Assembly (NCBI GenBank): GCA_045603085.1
Contig: JAZULL010000014.1
Location: 1-22,601 of the forward strand
Source of the DNA: SVQP01 sp045603085
Lineage (GTDB): Bacteria > Bacillota > Clostridia > Oscillospirales > CAG-272
DNA: 22,601 nucleotides
Direction of reading: 5' to 3'
Part shown: piece after piece, positions 1-6,100 of the stretch
How positions within the stretch are numbered: position 1 is the first letter of the stretch
Layout of the letters: each line of letters begins with the position of its first letter
The notes under the pieces: model-generated
What the model was told of the DNA's origin: nothing
The model's input: only the letters and a program-made list of their open reading frames with translations
Database searches by the model: none
Made by a program: the position numbers and the translations under genes

Positions 1-2
1 AC

Positions 3-1445
3 CGCTTGGCCTCCGACTTCCCCTTGCTGATGGCTTGCCTGTGGGTGGTCAACGAGTGGTCGCAGACCATTGGCTGGACAGGACTTCCTTGGGCAAGACT
101 GTATCTCTCGCAAAGCTACCTTTTGCCCATGGCACAAAGCGCATCGCTGCTTGGCGGCATGTTCGTGTCGTGGCTGATCGTGGCGGTCAACCTTTCGTTT
201 GCGGGGCTGATCCTTTGTCGGGGTCACAGACTGTCCTTTGGACTGCTTGGCGGCTGCCTGCTGGCGGGCAATCTTTTGTTCGGCCTTGCGGCCATGGATT
301 CTGTCAAGGGCAACGCGCCGGTCTGGCAGATCGGCTTTGTGCTGGTGGCTGTTGTGACCGTTTGCACCGCACTTGTATACGGACTTGTCCGTCGGCTGGG
401 ATCTGATACGCGCATTCTCAAGGGCTTTGTGTGCCTTGGGCTGATGCTCTGTGTGCTATCCTCGGTCTCCACCGTGCTGGACACCTATCAGGACCCCGCC
501 CGGACGTTTCGCGCCGCAGCCCTGCAGGGAAATCTTTCCTCCAAGGACAAGTGGGCGGACGATGCGGGACTTCGCTCGTTTCGCGTGTATGCCGAGCTGA
601 CAGAGCAGGCGGCTGACGACGGCGCGACCCTGATCGTGTGGCCCGAGACCGCGCTGGCGTATACGCTGTTCAAGGTACCCTCGTATTCCAAAACCAAAGC
701 GCCGCTGTATATGGTGCACGACCTTGCCGACCGCACGGGCACGACCATGATGGTCAGCACCTTTACCTCGACGCAGTATTTTGACCCCGAGGCAGAGGAT
801 AACAGCTATAACAGCGTGATCGTATTCTATCCCGATTCGACCTACGATGAGGATATCTACGTCAAGAGAAATCTTGTGCCGTTTGGCGAATACGTGCCGT
901 GGCGTGATTTCTTGCTTAAGATCGTGCCCGTGCTGGGTGAGATCAACATGCTGGAGAGCGACGTGGCAAGAGGGGACAAGGCTGTGGCGGTGGACACCAA
1001 GTCGCTTGGCGTCTCGGTCGGCCCGATTATATGCTTTGACTCCATTTATGAAGAAAGTGTGCGGCAAACCGTGAATGCGGGGGCAGAGATCATCACGGTC
1101 TCAACCAACGACTCGTGGTTTTCCGATTCTGCCGCCGTGTATATGCACAACAATCACGCCAAGTTCCGCGCCATTGAAAACGGCAGATACGTGGTGCGCT
1201 CGGCAAATACCGGCGTGTCGTCCATCGTAGCGGCGGACGGTCGCGAGCTGGGGCAGCAGGACGCGCTGACCACGGGGCTTGTGGTGGCCGACGTATGTGC
1301 AAGAGATAACCAAACGCCTTATAGTACGGTGGGATATCTGCTTGTATGGATCTGCTTCGGCGTGCAGGCTGTTTTGCTTGTGATTCATGCCGTCTGGGCC
1401 GCCGTCAGATGTTACAAGCGTCACAAAAATCCTCATATTTCTTAA
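3..1445 (+). CDS. lnt: Apolipoprotein N-acyltransferase (5' end outside window)
   Basis: Transfers an acyl chain from a phospholipid to the free amino group of the N-terminal diacylglyceryl-Cys of lipoproteins, at the outer face of the cytoplasmic membrane. The reading frame is open to the window edge, so the gene is 5'-truncated. The TTG at 6 is internal: sequence resembling the family's middle membrane helices begins at once (WVVNEW, GLPWARL). Several hydrophobic helices are followed by a nitrilase-type (CN hydrolase) domain. Its catalytic triad is visible: Glu in WPETAL (codon 645), Lys in YVKRNLVPFGEYVP (codon 864) and Cys in IICFDS (codon 1032). A last hydrophobic helix and a short basic tail follow. 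About 480 residues remain of a family usually near 500-530, so roughly the first one or two helices are missing. No convincing terminator follows; the next gene has its own promoter. Confidence 0.93.
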   Translation, partial: RLASDFPLLMACLWVVNEWSQTIGWTGLPWARLYLSQSYLLPMAQSASLLGGMFVSWLIVAVNLSFAGLILCRGHRLSFGLLGGCLLAGNLLFGLAAMDSVKGNAPVWQIGFVLVAVVTVCTALVYGLVRRLGSDTRILKGFVCLGLMLCVLSSVSTVLDTYQDPARTFRAAALQGNLSSKDKWADDAGLRSFRVYAELTEQAADDGATLIVWPETALAYTLFKVPSYSKTKAPLYMVHDLADRTGTTMMVSTFTSTQYFDPEAEDNSYNSVIVFYPDSTYDEDIYVKRNLVPFGEYVPWRDFLLKIVPVLGEINMLESDVARGDKAVAVDTKSLGVSVGPIICFDSIYEESVRQTVNAGAEIITVSTNDSWFSDSAAVYMHNNHAKFRAIENGRYVVRSANTGVSSIVAADGRELGQQDALTTGLVVADVCARDNQTPYSTVGYLLVWICFGVQAVLLVIHAVWAAVRCYKRHKNPHIS

Positions 1446-1488
1446 TAATTATTAATATTTTTTACGCCGAAAAAAAGTGCTAAAAGTA

Positions 1489-1517
1489 TTGACAATTCTG
1501 ACGGAAGTTGCTATAAT
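1489..1517 (+). promoter_or_regulatory. Perfect consensus sigma-A promoter of the small lipoprotein
   Basis: TTGACA at 1489-1494, a 17-bp spacer, and TATAAT at 1512-1517 preceded by TG at 1509-1510 (extended -10). Every consensus element is present, so strong constitutive transcription is expected. It drives the lipoprotein gene at 1570, which has a strong AAGGAGA ribosome binding site at 1553-1559. Confidence 0.85.
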
Positions 1518-1569
1518 GTTCACATGGGGAACACCCAAAAATCATATTCATTAAGGAGAACAAATCACT

Positions 1570-1962
1570 ATGAAGACTATGACCAGAGTTATGGCAGTTG
1601 CACTTGTTGCAGTTGTTATGTGCATGGTACTCGCTTCTTGCGGCAACACCATCAGCGGCACTTACTCCGCTACCTATGAGTCTGAGGGCTTCCTCGGCTT
1701 CGGTAAGGGCTCTTACACCACCACCTATGAGTTCAAGGGCAAGAACGTTGTTATGACTGTTGAAGCAACTGTTGGCGGCAAGACCACCACTACCACCACC
1801 AACGGTACTTACGTAATCGAGGATGACCAGATCATCTTCACTTGGGACAAGAACGTTGAGACCAACGAGAACGGCGACAGCGTTGTTTCCACCAACAAGT
1901 ACGAGTTCAGCAAGGGCGACGACTTCATCTACATCGGCGACCAGAAGTACGACAAGAAGTAA
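1570..1962 (+). CDS. Small secreted lipoprotein of unknown function
   Basis: A 130-residue predicted lipoprotein. It has a basic start (MKTMTR), a hydrophobic core and a lipobox LASC with the lipidated Cys at residue 24. The mature part is about 107 residues, rich in Thr, Gly and Lys, with a run of six Thr near residues 72-77. Alternating polar and hydrophobic stretches suggest a small beta barrel or lipocalin-like fold (inference). I do not recognise a family. It is a single-gene transcript, with a perfect promoter at 1489-1517 and a terminator at 1976-2009. Codon use is strongly biased (AAG, GGC, ACC, GTT), like the ribosomal genes nearby, so it is probably an abundant surface protein. The ATG is set by AAGGAGA about 10 bases upstream. 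Confidence 0.85.
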   Translation: MKTMTRVMAVALVAVVMCMVLASCGNTISGTYSATYESEGFLGFGKGSYTTTYEFKGKNVVMTVEATVGGKTTTTTTNGTYVIEDDQIIFTWDKNVETNENGDSVVSTNKYEFSKGDDFIYIGDQKYDKK

Positions 1963-1975
1963 TTTGAGTCTGCAT

Positions 1976-2009
1976 AAAAAAGCTGTTGCTTCGGCAACAG
2001 CTTTTTTTC
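1976..2009 (+). terminator. Rho-independent terminator of the lipoprotein gene
   Basis: AAAAGCTGTTGC and its complement close on a TTCG tetraloop (1990-1993), followed by a T-run. It lies 14 bases after the lipoprotein stop. The tail runs into the -35 of the next promoter. Confidence 0.9.
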
Positions 2010-2038
2010 TTGCAATTTTTCTTCGGTTATAGTATAAT
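2010..2038 (+). promoter_or_regulatory. Promoter of the glycerophosphodiesterase gene, with duplicated -10
   Basis: TTGCAA at 2010-2015, a 17-bp spacer and TATAAT at 2033-2038. A 13-bp unit, TAGTATAATAAAA, is repeated in tandem at 2030-2042 and 2043-2055, giving a second TATAAT at 2046-2051 without an obvious -35. The ribosome binding site GGAGG follows at 2060-2064. Confidence 0.65.
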
Positions 2039-2069
2039 AAAATAGTATAATAAAAAAACGGAGGCATAT

Positions 2070-2804
2070 ATGGAGTGGCACGAGGATACGGTCAGGATCA
2101 ATAAGGCACATGCGAAAATGATTGCCCACCAGGGGCTTTTTGTGGCCGAGCGAGGGAACAGCATTCCGTCCTTCCGCTATGCAAGCCAAAAGAGCCATTA
2201 CGGTATTGAGTGCGACGTGCACGTGACGCGCGACAAGCAGTTTGTCATCATGCACGATGACAGAACCGGCACGACCGCAAAAACCGATCTGCTCATTGCC
2301 GAAAGCACACTTGCCGAGCTGCGCGAGGTGGAGCTGACCAGTATGTGGGGGCACGAGCACCCGATCGAGGACAGGAGAATTCCCACGCTGGAGGAATATC
2401 TCGGCTTTTGCCGCGCAGGGAACAAGGTTGCCGTTATCGAGTTGAAAAATCCTTTTGCCGCCGATGATATCGCGCTTCTGGTCGACGAGGTCAAGAAATG
2501 TACGACCTTGGATATGGTGACGTTTATTTCGTTCCATCCGGAGAATCTGATCGTGCTGCGCCGCCTTTTGCCAAAGCAGTCGTTGCAGTATCTGACAGCG
2601 TCGTATTCGGATGCGATCATGGAGACTATGGACAAATACGACCTTGATCTGGATATCGCGTGGCCGCCGCTCAATCCCGAGATCATCCGCACCGCGCACG
2701 CGCACGGGCACAAGGTCAACACGTGGAACGTGGACGCCCCGGCCGATGCGGAAAAGTTTATTTCGTGGGGCGTGGACTTTATCACCACGAACTTCCTTGA
2801 GTAA
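2070..2804 (+). CDS. Glycerophosphodiester phosphodiesterase (GDPD family)
   Basis: Predicted to hydrolyse glycerophosphodiesters to glycerol-3-phosphate and an alcohol, in lipid turnover or phosphate scavenging. At 244 residues it matches the compact cytoplasmic bacterial form, and no signal peptide is visible. Family residues in order: His20 in AHQG, Glu47 and Asp49 in GIECDVH, His62 in MHDD, Glu in VIELKNP near residue 129, and the closing motifs VNTWNVD and GVDFITTN. Two departures are visible. The near-invariant HRG is HQG, so the Arg beside the catalytic His is Gln. The usual PEN motif is replaced by RGNS. The metal ligands are intact, so activity is likely. GGAGG at 2060-2064 fixes the start. 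The gene is monocistronic and ends at a terminator shared with the convergent rpsR operon. Confidence 0.9.
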   Translation: MEWHEDTVRINKAHAKMIAHQGLFVAERGNSIPSFRYASQKSHYGIECDVHVTRDKQFVIMHDDRTGTTAKTDLLIAESTLAELREVELTSMWGHEHPIEDRRIPTLEEYLGFCRAGNKVAVIELKNPFAADDIALLVDEVKKCTTLDMVTFISFHPENLIVLRRLLPKQSLQYLTASYSDAIMETMDKYDLDLDIAWPPLNPEIIRTAHAHGHKVNTWNVDAPADAEKFISWGVDFITTNFLE

Positions 2805-2810
2805 AAAAGA

Positions 2811-2843
2811 AAAAACCGTTCGTTTCGCAACGAACGGTTTTTT
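2811..2843. terminator. Bidirectional terminator between the phosphodiesterase gene and rpsR
   Basis: AAAAACCGTTCGTT pairs with AACGAACGGTTTTT across a TCGC loop (2825-2828). It has A-runs on the left and T-runs on the right, so it works in both directions. It lies between the stop codons of two convergent genes (2804 and 2862). Confidence 0.9.
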
Positions 2844-2861
2844 CTGTTTTGCAATCTGCAA

Positions 2862-3113
2862 TCAGTCGCAAACGTAGGGCAGAAGAGCAGCCTGACGAGC
2901 GCGCTTGATAGCGGTGTTGAGCTCGCGCTGGTGAACGGCACAGGTGCCGGACATTCTTCTGGGCAGGATCTTGCCGCGCTCGCTGATGAACTTGCGGAGC
3001 TTAGCGGAATCCTTGTAATCGATATATGCAACCTTGTCGGCGCAGAAAATGCAAACCTTCTTTCTTCTGCGAACCACGGGGCGCGCAGGACGAGAAACGT
3101 TGTTTTCAGTCAT
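2862..3113 (-). CDS. rpsR: 30S ribosomal protein S18, zinc-binding form
   Basis: An 83-residue S18. It binds 16S rRNA on the platform of the small subunit as a heterodimer with S6, which is encoded upstream in the same operon. Conserved core segments include YIDYKD, FISERGKILPRR and AIKRARQAALLPY. Cys21, Cys24, Cys58 and His61 form a CxxC...CxxH set, so this is the zinc-binding C+ type rather than the Cys-free form seen in Bacillus. It is the last gene of rpsF-ssb-rpsR, 42 bases after ssb, with AGGAGG before the ATG. The operon ends at the bidirectional terminator at 2811-2843. Confidence 0.97.
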   Translation of the reverse strand: MTENNVSRPARPVVRRRKKVCIFCADKVAYIDYKDSAKLRKFISERGKILPRRMSGTCAVHQRELNTAIKRARQAALLPYVCD

Positions 3114-3155
3114 CTTATGAAATCCTCCTGTTAATATTTGTGACGTTCAATCGGC

Positions 3156-3608
3156 TCAGAAGGGCAGATCGTCGTCGGTTTTGATCTCCTCGAACTTGGG
3201 CGTAGCGCCTGCGGGAGAGGAGTAAGCGGGTGCACCGTAAGCGTCGGGTGCATAGCCGCCCTGGGTATTCTGGCTTTCGCTTCTGCTGTCCACGAACTGG
3301 ACCTCTTCAGCGACAATGTCGGTCATGTAGCGCTTCTGGCCCTGCTGGTCGGTCCAGGATCTGTTCTGGATAGAGCCGATCACGCAGATAGAAGAACCCT
3401 TCTTGAAGAAACGGTTGACAAACTCAGCAGTGGAGCGCCATGCAGTTACCGTAAAGAAATCTACCTCAGGCTGCTGGCCGGACGATGCGCGGCGGTTGAC
3501 AGCCATGCGGAAGGTTACGACGGCAATGCCGCTCTGGGTCTGCTTCAGTTCAGGATCAGCGGTCAGTCTGCCGCCGAGGATGACTTTGTTCAGATTAAAA
3601 TTTGCCAT
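3156..3608 (-). CDS. ssb: Single-stranded DNA-binding protein
   Basis: Coats single-stranded DNA in replication, recombination and repair, and recruits partner enzymes through its C-terminal tip. It is 150 residues. An OB-fold occupies about residues 1-106, with landmarks NKVILGGRLTADPEL, FRMAVNR, DFFTVTAW and FFKKGSSICVIGS. A flexible Gly/Ala/Ser/Pro-rich linker follows, then the acidic tip DDDLPF that is typical of bacterial SSB. It sits between rpsF (20 bases upstream) and rpsR, the usual order in Firmicutes, and is co-transcribed with them. The ribosome binding site is a GAGGT element just upstream of the ATG. Confidence 0.97.
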   Translation of the reverse strand: MANFNLNKVILGGRLTADPELKQTQSGIAVVTFRMAVNRRASSGQQPEVDFFTVTAWRSTAEFVNRFFKKGSSICVIGSIQNRSWTDQQGQKRYMTDIVAEEVQFVDSRSESQNTQGGYAPDAYGAPAYSSPAGATPKFEEIKTDDDLPF

Positions 3609-3628
3609 ACTTGACCTCTTTTTGCCGA

Positions 3629-4003
3629 TTACTCAGCGTCGGTTGCTTCAGCAACAACTTCTTCAACTACAGCAGCTTCTTCGGTTACAGCAGCCTTAGC
3701 TACGGGCTCGAAGTCCAGCTTGATGGTCAGAGAACGCATAACGTTCTCGTCGATCTGGAACAGACGGTCGAGCTCTGCAAGGAAGTTGCCTGCAGCCTTG
3801 AAAGTAACTACTACGTAGTAGCCTTCGGGCTTATCATTGATGGGATATGCCAGGCGGCGCTTGCCCCACTGTGCAACCTCAATGATAGTGCCGTTCTCAG
3901 CAATCAAAGAAGTGAACTTGTTCACGGTAGCATTGGTTGCTTCCTCACCGTTGGCAACGTCAACGATGAACAGACTTTCATAAGAATTGAGTACCTTTTC
4001 CAT
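3629..4003 (-). CDS. rpsF: 30S ribosomal protein S6
   Basis: Partner of S18 on the platform of the 30S subunit. It is 124 residues. The ferredoxin-like core covers about residues 5-97, with ESLFIVD, WGKRRLAYPI and GYYVVVTF as clear family landmarks. The C-terminus is an extension rich in Ala, Glu and Val, longer than the core needs; acidic tails on S6 are common. It is the first gene of the rpsF-ssb-rpsR operon. GGGAGGT lies about 10 bases before the ATG. The leader of roughly 100 nucleotides between promoter and start is structured (separate entry). Confidence 0.97.
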   Translation of the reverse strand: MEKVLNSYESLFIVDVANGEEATNATVNKFTSLIAENGTIIEVAQWGKRRLAYPINDKPEGYYVVVTFKAAGNFLAELDRLFQIDENVMRSLTIKLDFEPVAKAAVTEEAAVVEEVVAEATDAE

Positions 4004-4030
4004 GTGTTTTTACCTCCCTATGGACTTTAT

Positions 4031-4092
4031 TACGACCGCACGTTTTGTCATATTTTATTTTGTGCGGTAGAGAGACGAACTGCGTTGCAGTC
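4031..4092 (-). promoter_or_regulatory. Structured rpsF leader, candidate S6:S18 autoregulatory site
   Basis: Two hairpins lie in the rpsF 5' leader, read on the minus strand. GGACTGC-AAC-GCAGTTC (4092 to 4076) is a 7-bp stem. CCGCAC (4067-4062) pairs with GTGCGG (4041-4036) around an A-rich loop. Many bacterial rpsF leaders bind an S6:S18 complex through a hairpin with a conserved CCG. A CCG is present here, but I could not match the published consensus in detail. The hairpins are seen; the function is inferred. Confidence 0.35.
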
Positions 4093-4106
4093 CGTACCAA
4101 GGGTAT

Positions 4107-4135
4107 ATTATACTACAAACTGCAGGTTTTGTCAA
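4107..4135 (-). promoter_or_regulatory. Perfect consensus promoter of rpsF-ssb-rpsR
   Basis: On the minus strand, TTGACA (4135-4130), a 17-bp spacer and TATAAT (4112-4107). Transcription would start near 4100, leaving a leader of about 100 nucleotides. It is divergent from the promoter at 4178-4206. Confidence 0.85.
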
Positions 4136-4177
4136 CACCTTTTGTAATAATATTTTTTACAAAAAAACGCAAATTCC

Positions 4178-4206
4178 TTGCCATTTTGATGTAAATATGC
4201 TATAAT
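4178..4206 (+). promoter_or_regulatory. Promoter of the metallo-beta-lactamase-fold gene
   Basis: TTGCCA at 4178-4183, a 17-bp spacer, and TATAAT at 4201-4206 with an extended TG at 4198-4199. The strong ribosome binding site AAGGAGGA follows at 4233-4240. Confidence 0.75.
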
Positions 4207-4244
4207 ATATACAGATAAAACAAGTGATTGACAAGGAGGATTAT

Positions 4245-5312
4245 ATGGCAGAGCAGAAGAAACAGCAGAAGAAAAAGAAAAAGAAAAAGATGCCCAAGGC
4301 GTTGCGGGTTTGTCTGATCATGCTGGCTGTGCTGGCGGTACTGTTCGGTACTACCGTTGCGCTGGCGATGTCGGGTGTGATTCCCGCAAACAACGTTGAG
4401 GATTTTCTGGATGACTTTGTAGGCAAGGGCGTTGAAAAGGCATTGGATAAGGTGCTTCCCAATGATCTTGTGGACGAGGTCTTTGTGGATAAATACGGCG
4501 ATTTTGTCGATTTTGTGGTCGATTTGCTGCCCAAGCCCCAGAGAGTTGCGCTGGACGGACAGATCCGGGTGTATTTCTTTGACGTAGGGCAGGGAGACAG
4601 CATTCTGATCATGGCACCTGCCGGCAATATTCTGATCGATGCGGGACCCAACGATTGCGAGGACGCGCTCGAAGGGTATCTGGACGATCTGGGAATCACC
4701 ACCCTGCATTGCGTGATCGCCACGCATCCCCACGAGGACCACATCGGCAGTATGGACATGATCTTTGAAGAATACGAGGTTAAAACGTTGGTCATGCCCG
4801 AGGTGGATGCCGATACGGGTGATTATACGCGCATGATGGCAGGTGCGGACGAGCAGGGAACGCAGATCGTGTATGCCAAGAGCGGCACGACCTTCAGCCT
4901 TGGTGAGGTCAACGTGCTGGTAGTCGGCCCTTGCGGCACGGAATACGGCGACCTCAACGACTGGAGTCTGGTGACCAAGATCACTTACGGCTCGACCTCC
5001 ATGATGCTGACGGGTGATGCCGAGAGCATTTCGGAAAAGGAGATTGTTGCCAAGTACGGTAGCAGCGAGCTTGACGTGGATATTCTCAAATCGGGACACC
5101 ACGGCTCGTCGTCCTCGTCCTGTGACGCGTTCCTTGACGCAGTTGATCCCGAGATCGTCATCATTTCCTGCGGCACGGGCAACAAGTACGGACATCCCAA
5201 TACCGAGACTATGGAAAGATATCAGGAGATCGACGCCGAGATTTGGCGCACCGACCTGGAGGGCACCATCGTCTACGTCAGCGACGGCGCGACGTTTACA
5301 AAACAGAATTGA
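4245..5312 (+). CDS. Membrane-anchored ComEC-like metallo-beta-lactamase-fold hydrolase
   Basis: Resembles the soluble C-terminal hydrolase domain of the DNA-uptake channel ComEC, but as a separate protein without the channel domain. It is 355 residues. A very Lys-rich cytoplasmic start is followed by one membrane helix (about residues 21-42), a linker, and the hydrolase domain from about residue 107 (VYFFDVGQGDSILI). The metal-binding HxHxDH is H161-P-H163-E-D165-H166. Asp258 in TGDAE and His285/His286 in SGHHGSS complete the set. The helix orientation places the domain outside the cell. The substrate is unknown; nuclease or phosphodiesterase activity is possible but unproven. AAGGAGGA before 4245 decides the start; an in-frame GTG at 4224 has no such signal. 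It is a single-gene transcript with its own promoter and terminator. Confidence 0.85.
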   Translation: MAEQKKQQKKKKKKKMPKALRVCLIMLAVLAVLFGTTVALAMSGVIPANNVEDFLDDFVGKGVEKALDKVLPNDLVDEVFVDKYGDFVDFVVDLLPKPQRVALDGQIRVYFFDVGQGDSILIMAPAGNILIDAGPNDCEDALEGYLDDLGITTLHCVIATHPHEDHIGSMDMIFEEYEVKTLVMPEVDADTGDYTRMMAGADEQGTQIVYAKSGTTFSLGEVNVLVVGPCGTEYGDLNDWSLVTKITYGSTSMMLTGDAESISEKEIVAKYGSSELDVDILKSGHHGSSSSSCDAFLDAVDPEIVIISCGTGNKYGHPNTETMERYQEIDAEIWRTDLEGTIVYVSDGATFTKQN

Positions 5313-5320
5313 TTGAGATA

Positions 5321-5351
5321 GGGAGAGCCATGGTGGCTCTCCCTTGTTTAT
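5321..5351 (+). terminator. Terminator of the metallo-beta-lactamase-fold gene
   Basis: GGGAGAGCCA and TGGCTCTCCC form a perfect 10-bp stem with a TGG loop, 8 bases after the stop. The T tract behind it is short (TTGTTTAT). Confidence 0.8.
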
Positions 5352-5455
5352 CGGGGACTCAGAACCCATATTTGCGCCAAAAGCTATTTATTCCGCTTGG
5401 GTATCCTGCGCAAATCTGCATATCGCGTCGCAGGCGACGCTTATGCGGGGGTTCT
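5349..5455. repeat. Element A: three-way-junction repeat with tRNA T-arm-like end
   Basis: This region has no gene but is almost fully base-paired on paper. An outer stem AGAACCC (5361-5367) pairs with GGGTTCT (5449-5455). Arm 1 is ATTTGCGC (5370-5377) with GCGCAAAT (5408-5415), plus an inner CCAA...TTGG stem. Arm 2 is CTGCATA (5416-5422) with TATGCGG (5442-5448), enclosing the perfect GCGTCGC-AG-GCGACGC (5425-5440). The left edge, TATCGGGGACTCAGAACCC (5349-5367), resembles the 3' part of the neighbouring tRNA on the same strand, with one substitution and one inserted base. Blocks CCAAAAGCT, TTCCGC and CAAATCTGC recur in the same order in the element at 5802-6080. Confidence 0.5.
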
Positions 5456-5472
5456 TCATTTTGAAATCTCAA

Positions 5473-5514
5473 ACAAAAAGAGGATGGGGTGCTTGTGCAC
5501 CTCATCCTCTTTTT
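5473..5514 (-). terminator. Terminator of the tRNA gene
   Basis: An 18-nt arm at 5475-5492 pairs with 5497-5514 across a TTGT loop, with one imperfect pair. Its A/T-run begins exactly at the encoded CCA end of the tRNA, so the mature 3' end abuts the terminator. The T-run on the minus strand supports termination there. The stem is slightly better paired as + strand RNA, so it may act both ways. Confidence 0.75.
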
Positions 5515-5590
5515 GGTGGGCTATCAGGGACTCGAACCCCGGACCAACCGGTTATGAGCCGGTAGCTCTGACCAACTGAGCTAATACCCC
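5514..5590 (-). tRNA. tRNA with CAU anticodon (Ile2 or elongator Met)
   Basis: A full cloverleaf of 77 nucleotides including an encoded CCA. Acceptor strands are GGGGTAT and ATAGCCC. The D arm is GCTC/GAGC. The anticodon stem is ACCGG/CCGGT with loop CTCATAA. The variable loop is TGGTC. The T stem is CGGGG/CCCTG with loop TTCGAGT. The discriminator is A73. Position 4 of the acceptor stem is a G-G mismatch (G4 with G69). CAU can be elongator Met, or Ile2 after lysidine modification by TilS. The TTAGCTC entry into the D arm and the GGTTCGAGTCC T-arm look more like Ile2 as I recall it, but sequence alone does not settle this. It is single-gene, with its own consensus promoter (5609-5637) and terminator. 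Confidence 0.88.
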
Positions 5591-5608
5591 GCATCAAAAC
5601 GCCTATCT

Positions 5609-5637
5609 ATTATAATCGTTATTTGGCAAAATGTCAA
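5609..5637 (-). promoter_or_regulatory. Perfect consensus promoter of the tRNA gene
   Basis: On the minus strand, TTGACA (5637-5632), a 17-bp spacer and TATAAT (5614-5609). The start site would lie about a dozen bases before the mature tRNA 5' end at 5590. Confidence 0.85.
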
Positions 5638-5684
5638 GGGGATAGCCTAAAAATTTTAATATTCATGAGAAAAGGGCTGCAGAG

Positions 5685-5784
5685 TCATTCCAAGTGAAGC
5701 CTTTTGTGTCATCCTGAGCGGAGCAAACAATAATCAATTGTTTGCTCCGCTCAGGATGACACTCGGGGGGACGCATTGGAATGA
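5685..5784. repeat. Nested palindrome with a TGTCATCCTGAGCG half-site
   Basis: A perfect 26-bp inverted repeat (5706-5731 with 5737-5762) has a 5-nt loop AATCA. It is nested inside a second perfect 9-bp pair, TCATTCCAA (5685-5693) and TTGGAATGA (5776-5784). The inner arm begins with TTGTGTCATCCTGAGCG (5704-5720), which recurs exactly at 18124-18140. It belongs to a widespread intergenic repeat that produces the familiar spurious peptide CHPERS when translated. No T-run follows, so it is not a simple terminator. Confidence 0.75.
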
Positions 5785-5801
5785 TAATGAATGCAATTCT
5801 T

Positions 5802-6080
5802 AGCCGAACGGGAATCGAACCGAATTGCCCGACGACGATGCATTTGCGCATCTTTCGGCGCGCTTTCGCTCGCAAGATTTGTATCTTGCTTCGCAAAATC
5901 ACACCAAAATCTATCAAAAATGCATTCGCCGACGGGTGCTGTGCAGTTTTGACGCAGCAGATTTTTTCGATCCCAAAAGCTTTTTCCGCAGGGCATATAG
6001 GCAATATGTCCAAGGGAAAAGATGAAGGGATCGGACAAATCTGCCCGTCAAAACCAACTTGGTTCGACTCCCGTTAGGCT
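5802..6080. repeat. Element B: long three-way-junction repeat with tRNA T-arm-like ends
   Basis: A 279-bp stretch with no plausible gene. The terminal inverted repeats at 5802-5821 and 6061-6080 match at 18 of 20 positions, and each contains a T-arm-like GGTTCGANTCCC. Inside are two large imperfect hairpins. Arm 1 pairs 5827-5845 with 5918-5939, with an inner GCAAGAT/ATCTTGC stem. Arm 2 pairs 5951-5974 with 6027-6049, with inner CTTTTTCC/GGGAAAAG and GGGCATAT/ATATGTCC stems. Arm 2 shares CCAAAAGCT, TTCCGC and CAAATCTGC in order with element A. Neither end forms a complete tRNA. It could be a mobile-element relic, a structured RNA, or a recombination-prone repeat. Confidence 0.5.
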
Positions 6081-6100
6081 ATCGATTTTTCAAATATGTA

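Noticed and set aside
4200..5369. A 389-codon antisense frame over the metallo-beta-lactamase-fold gene
   Set aside because: It overlaps the gene, its promoter and its terminator, and its product has no motifs.
5663..6077. Several overlapping frames of 60-116 codons on both strands
   Set aside because: They run through palindromic repeats. Products with CHPERS or SAQDD strings are typical spurious translations of the TGTCATCCTGAGCG repeat.
5802..6080. A complete second tRNA suggested by GGTTCGA-type sequences
   Set aside because: No acceptor, D or anticodon arms fit either copy, so only the T-arm-like ends are present.
5320..6085. A CRISPR array
   Set aside because: The repeats are inverted and nested and are not regularly spaced direct repeats. 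No cas gene is near.
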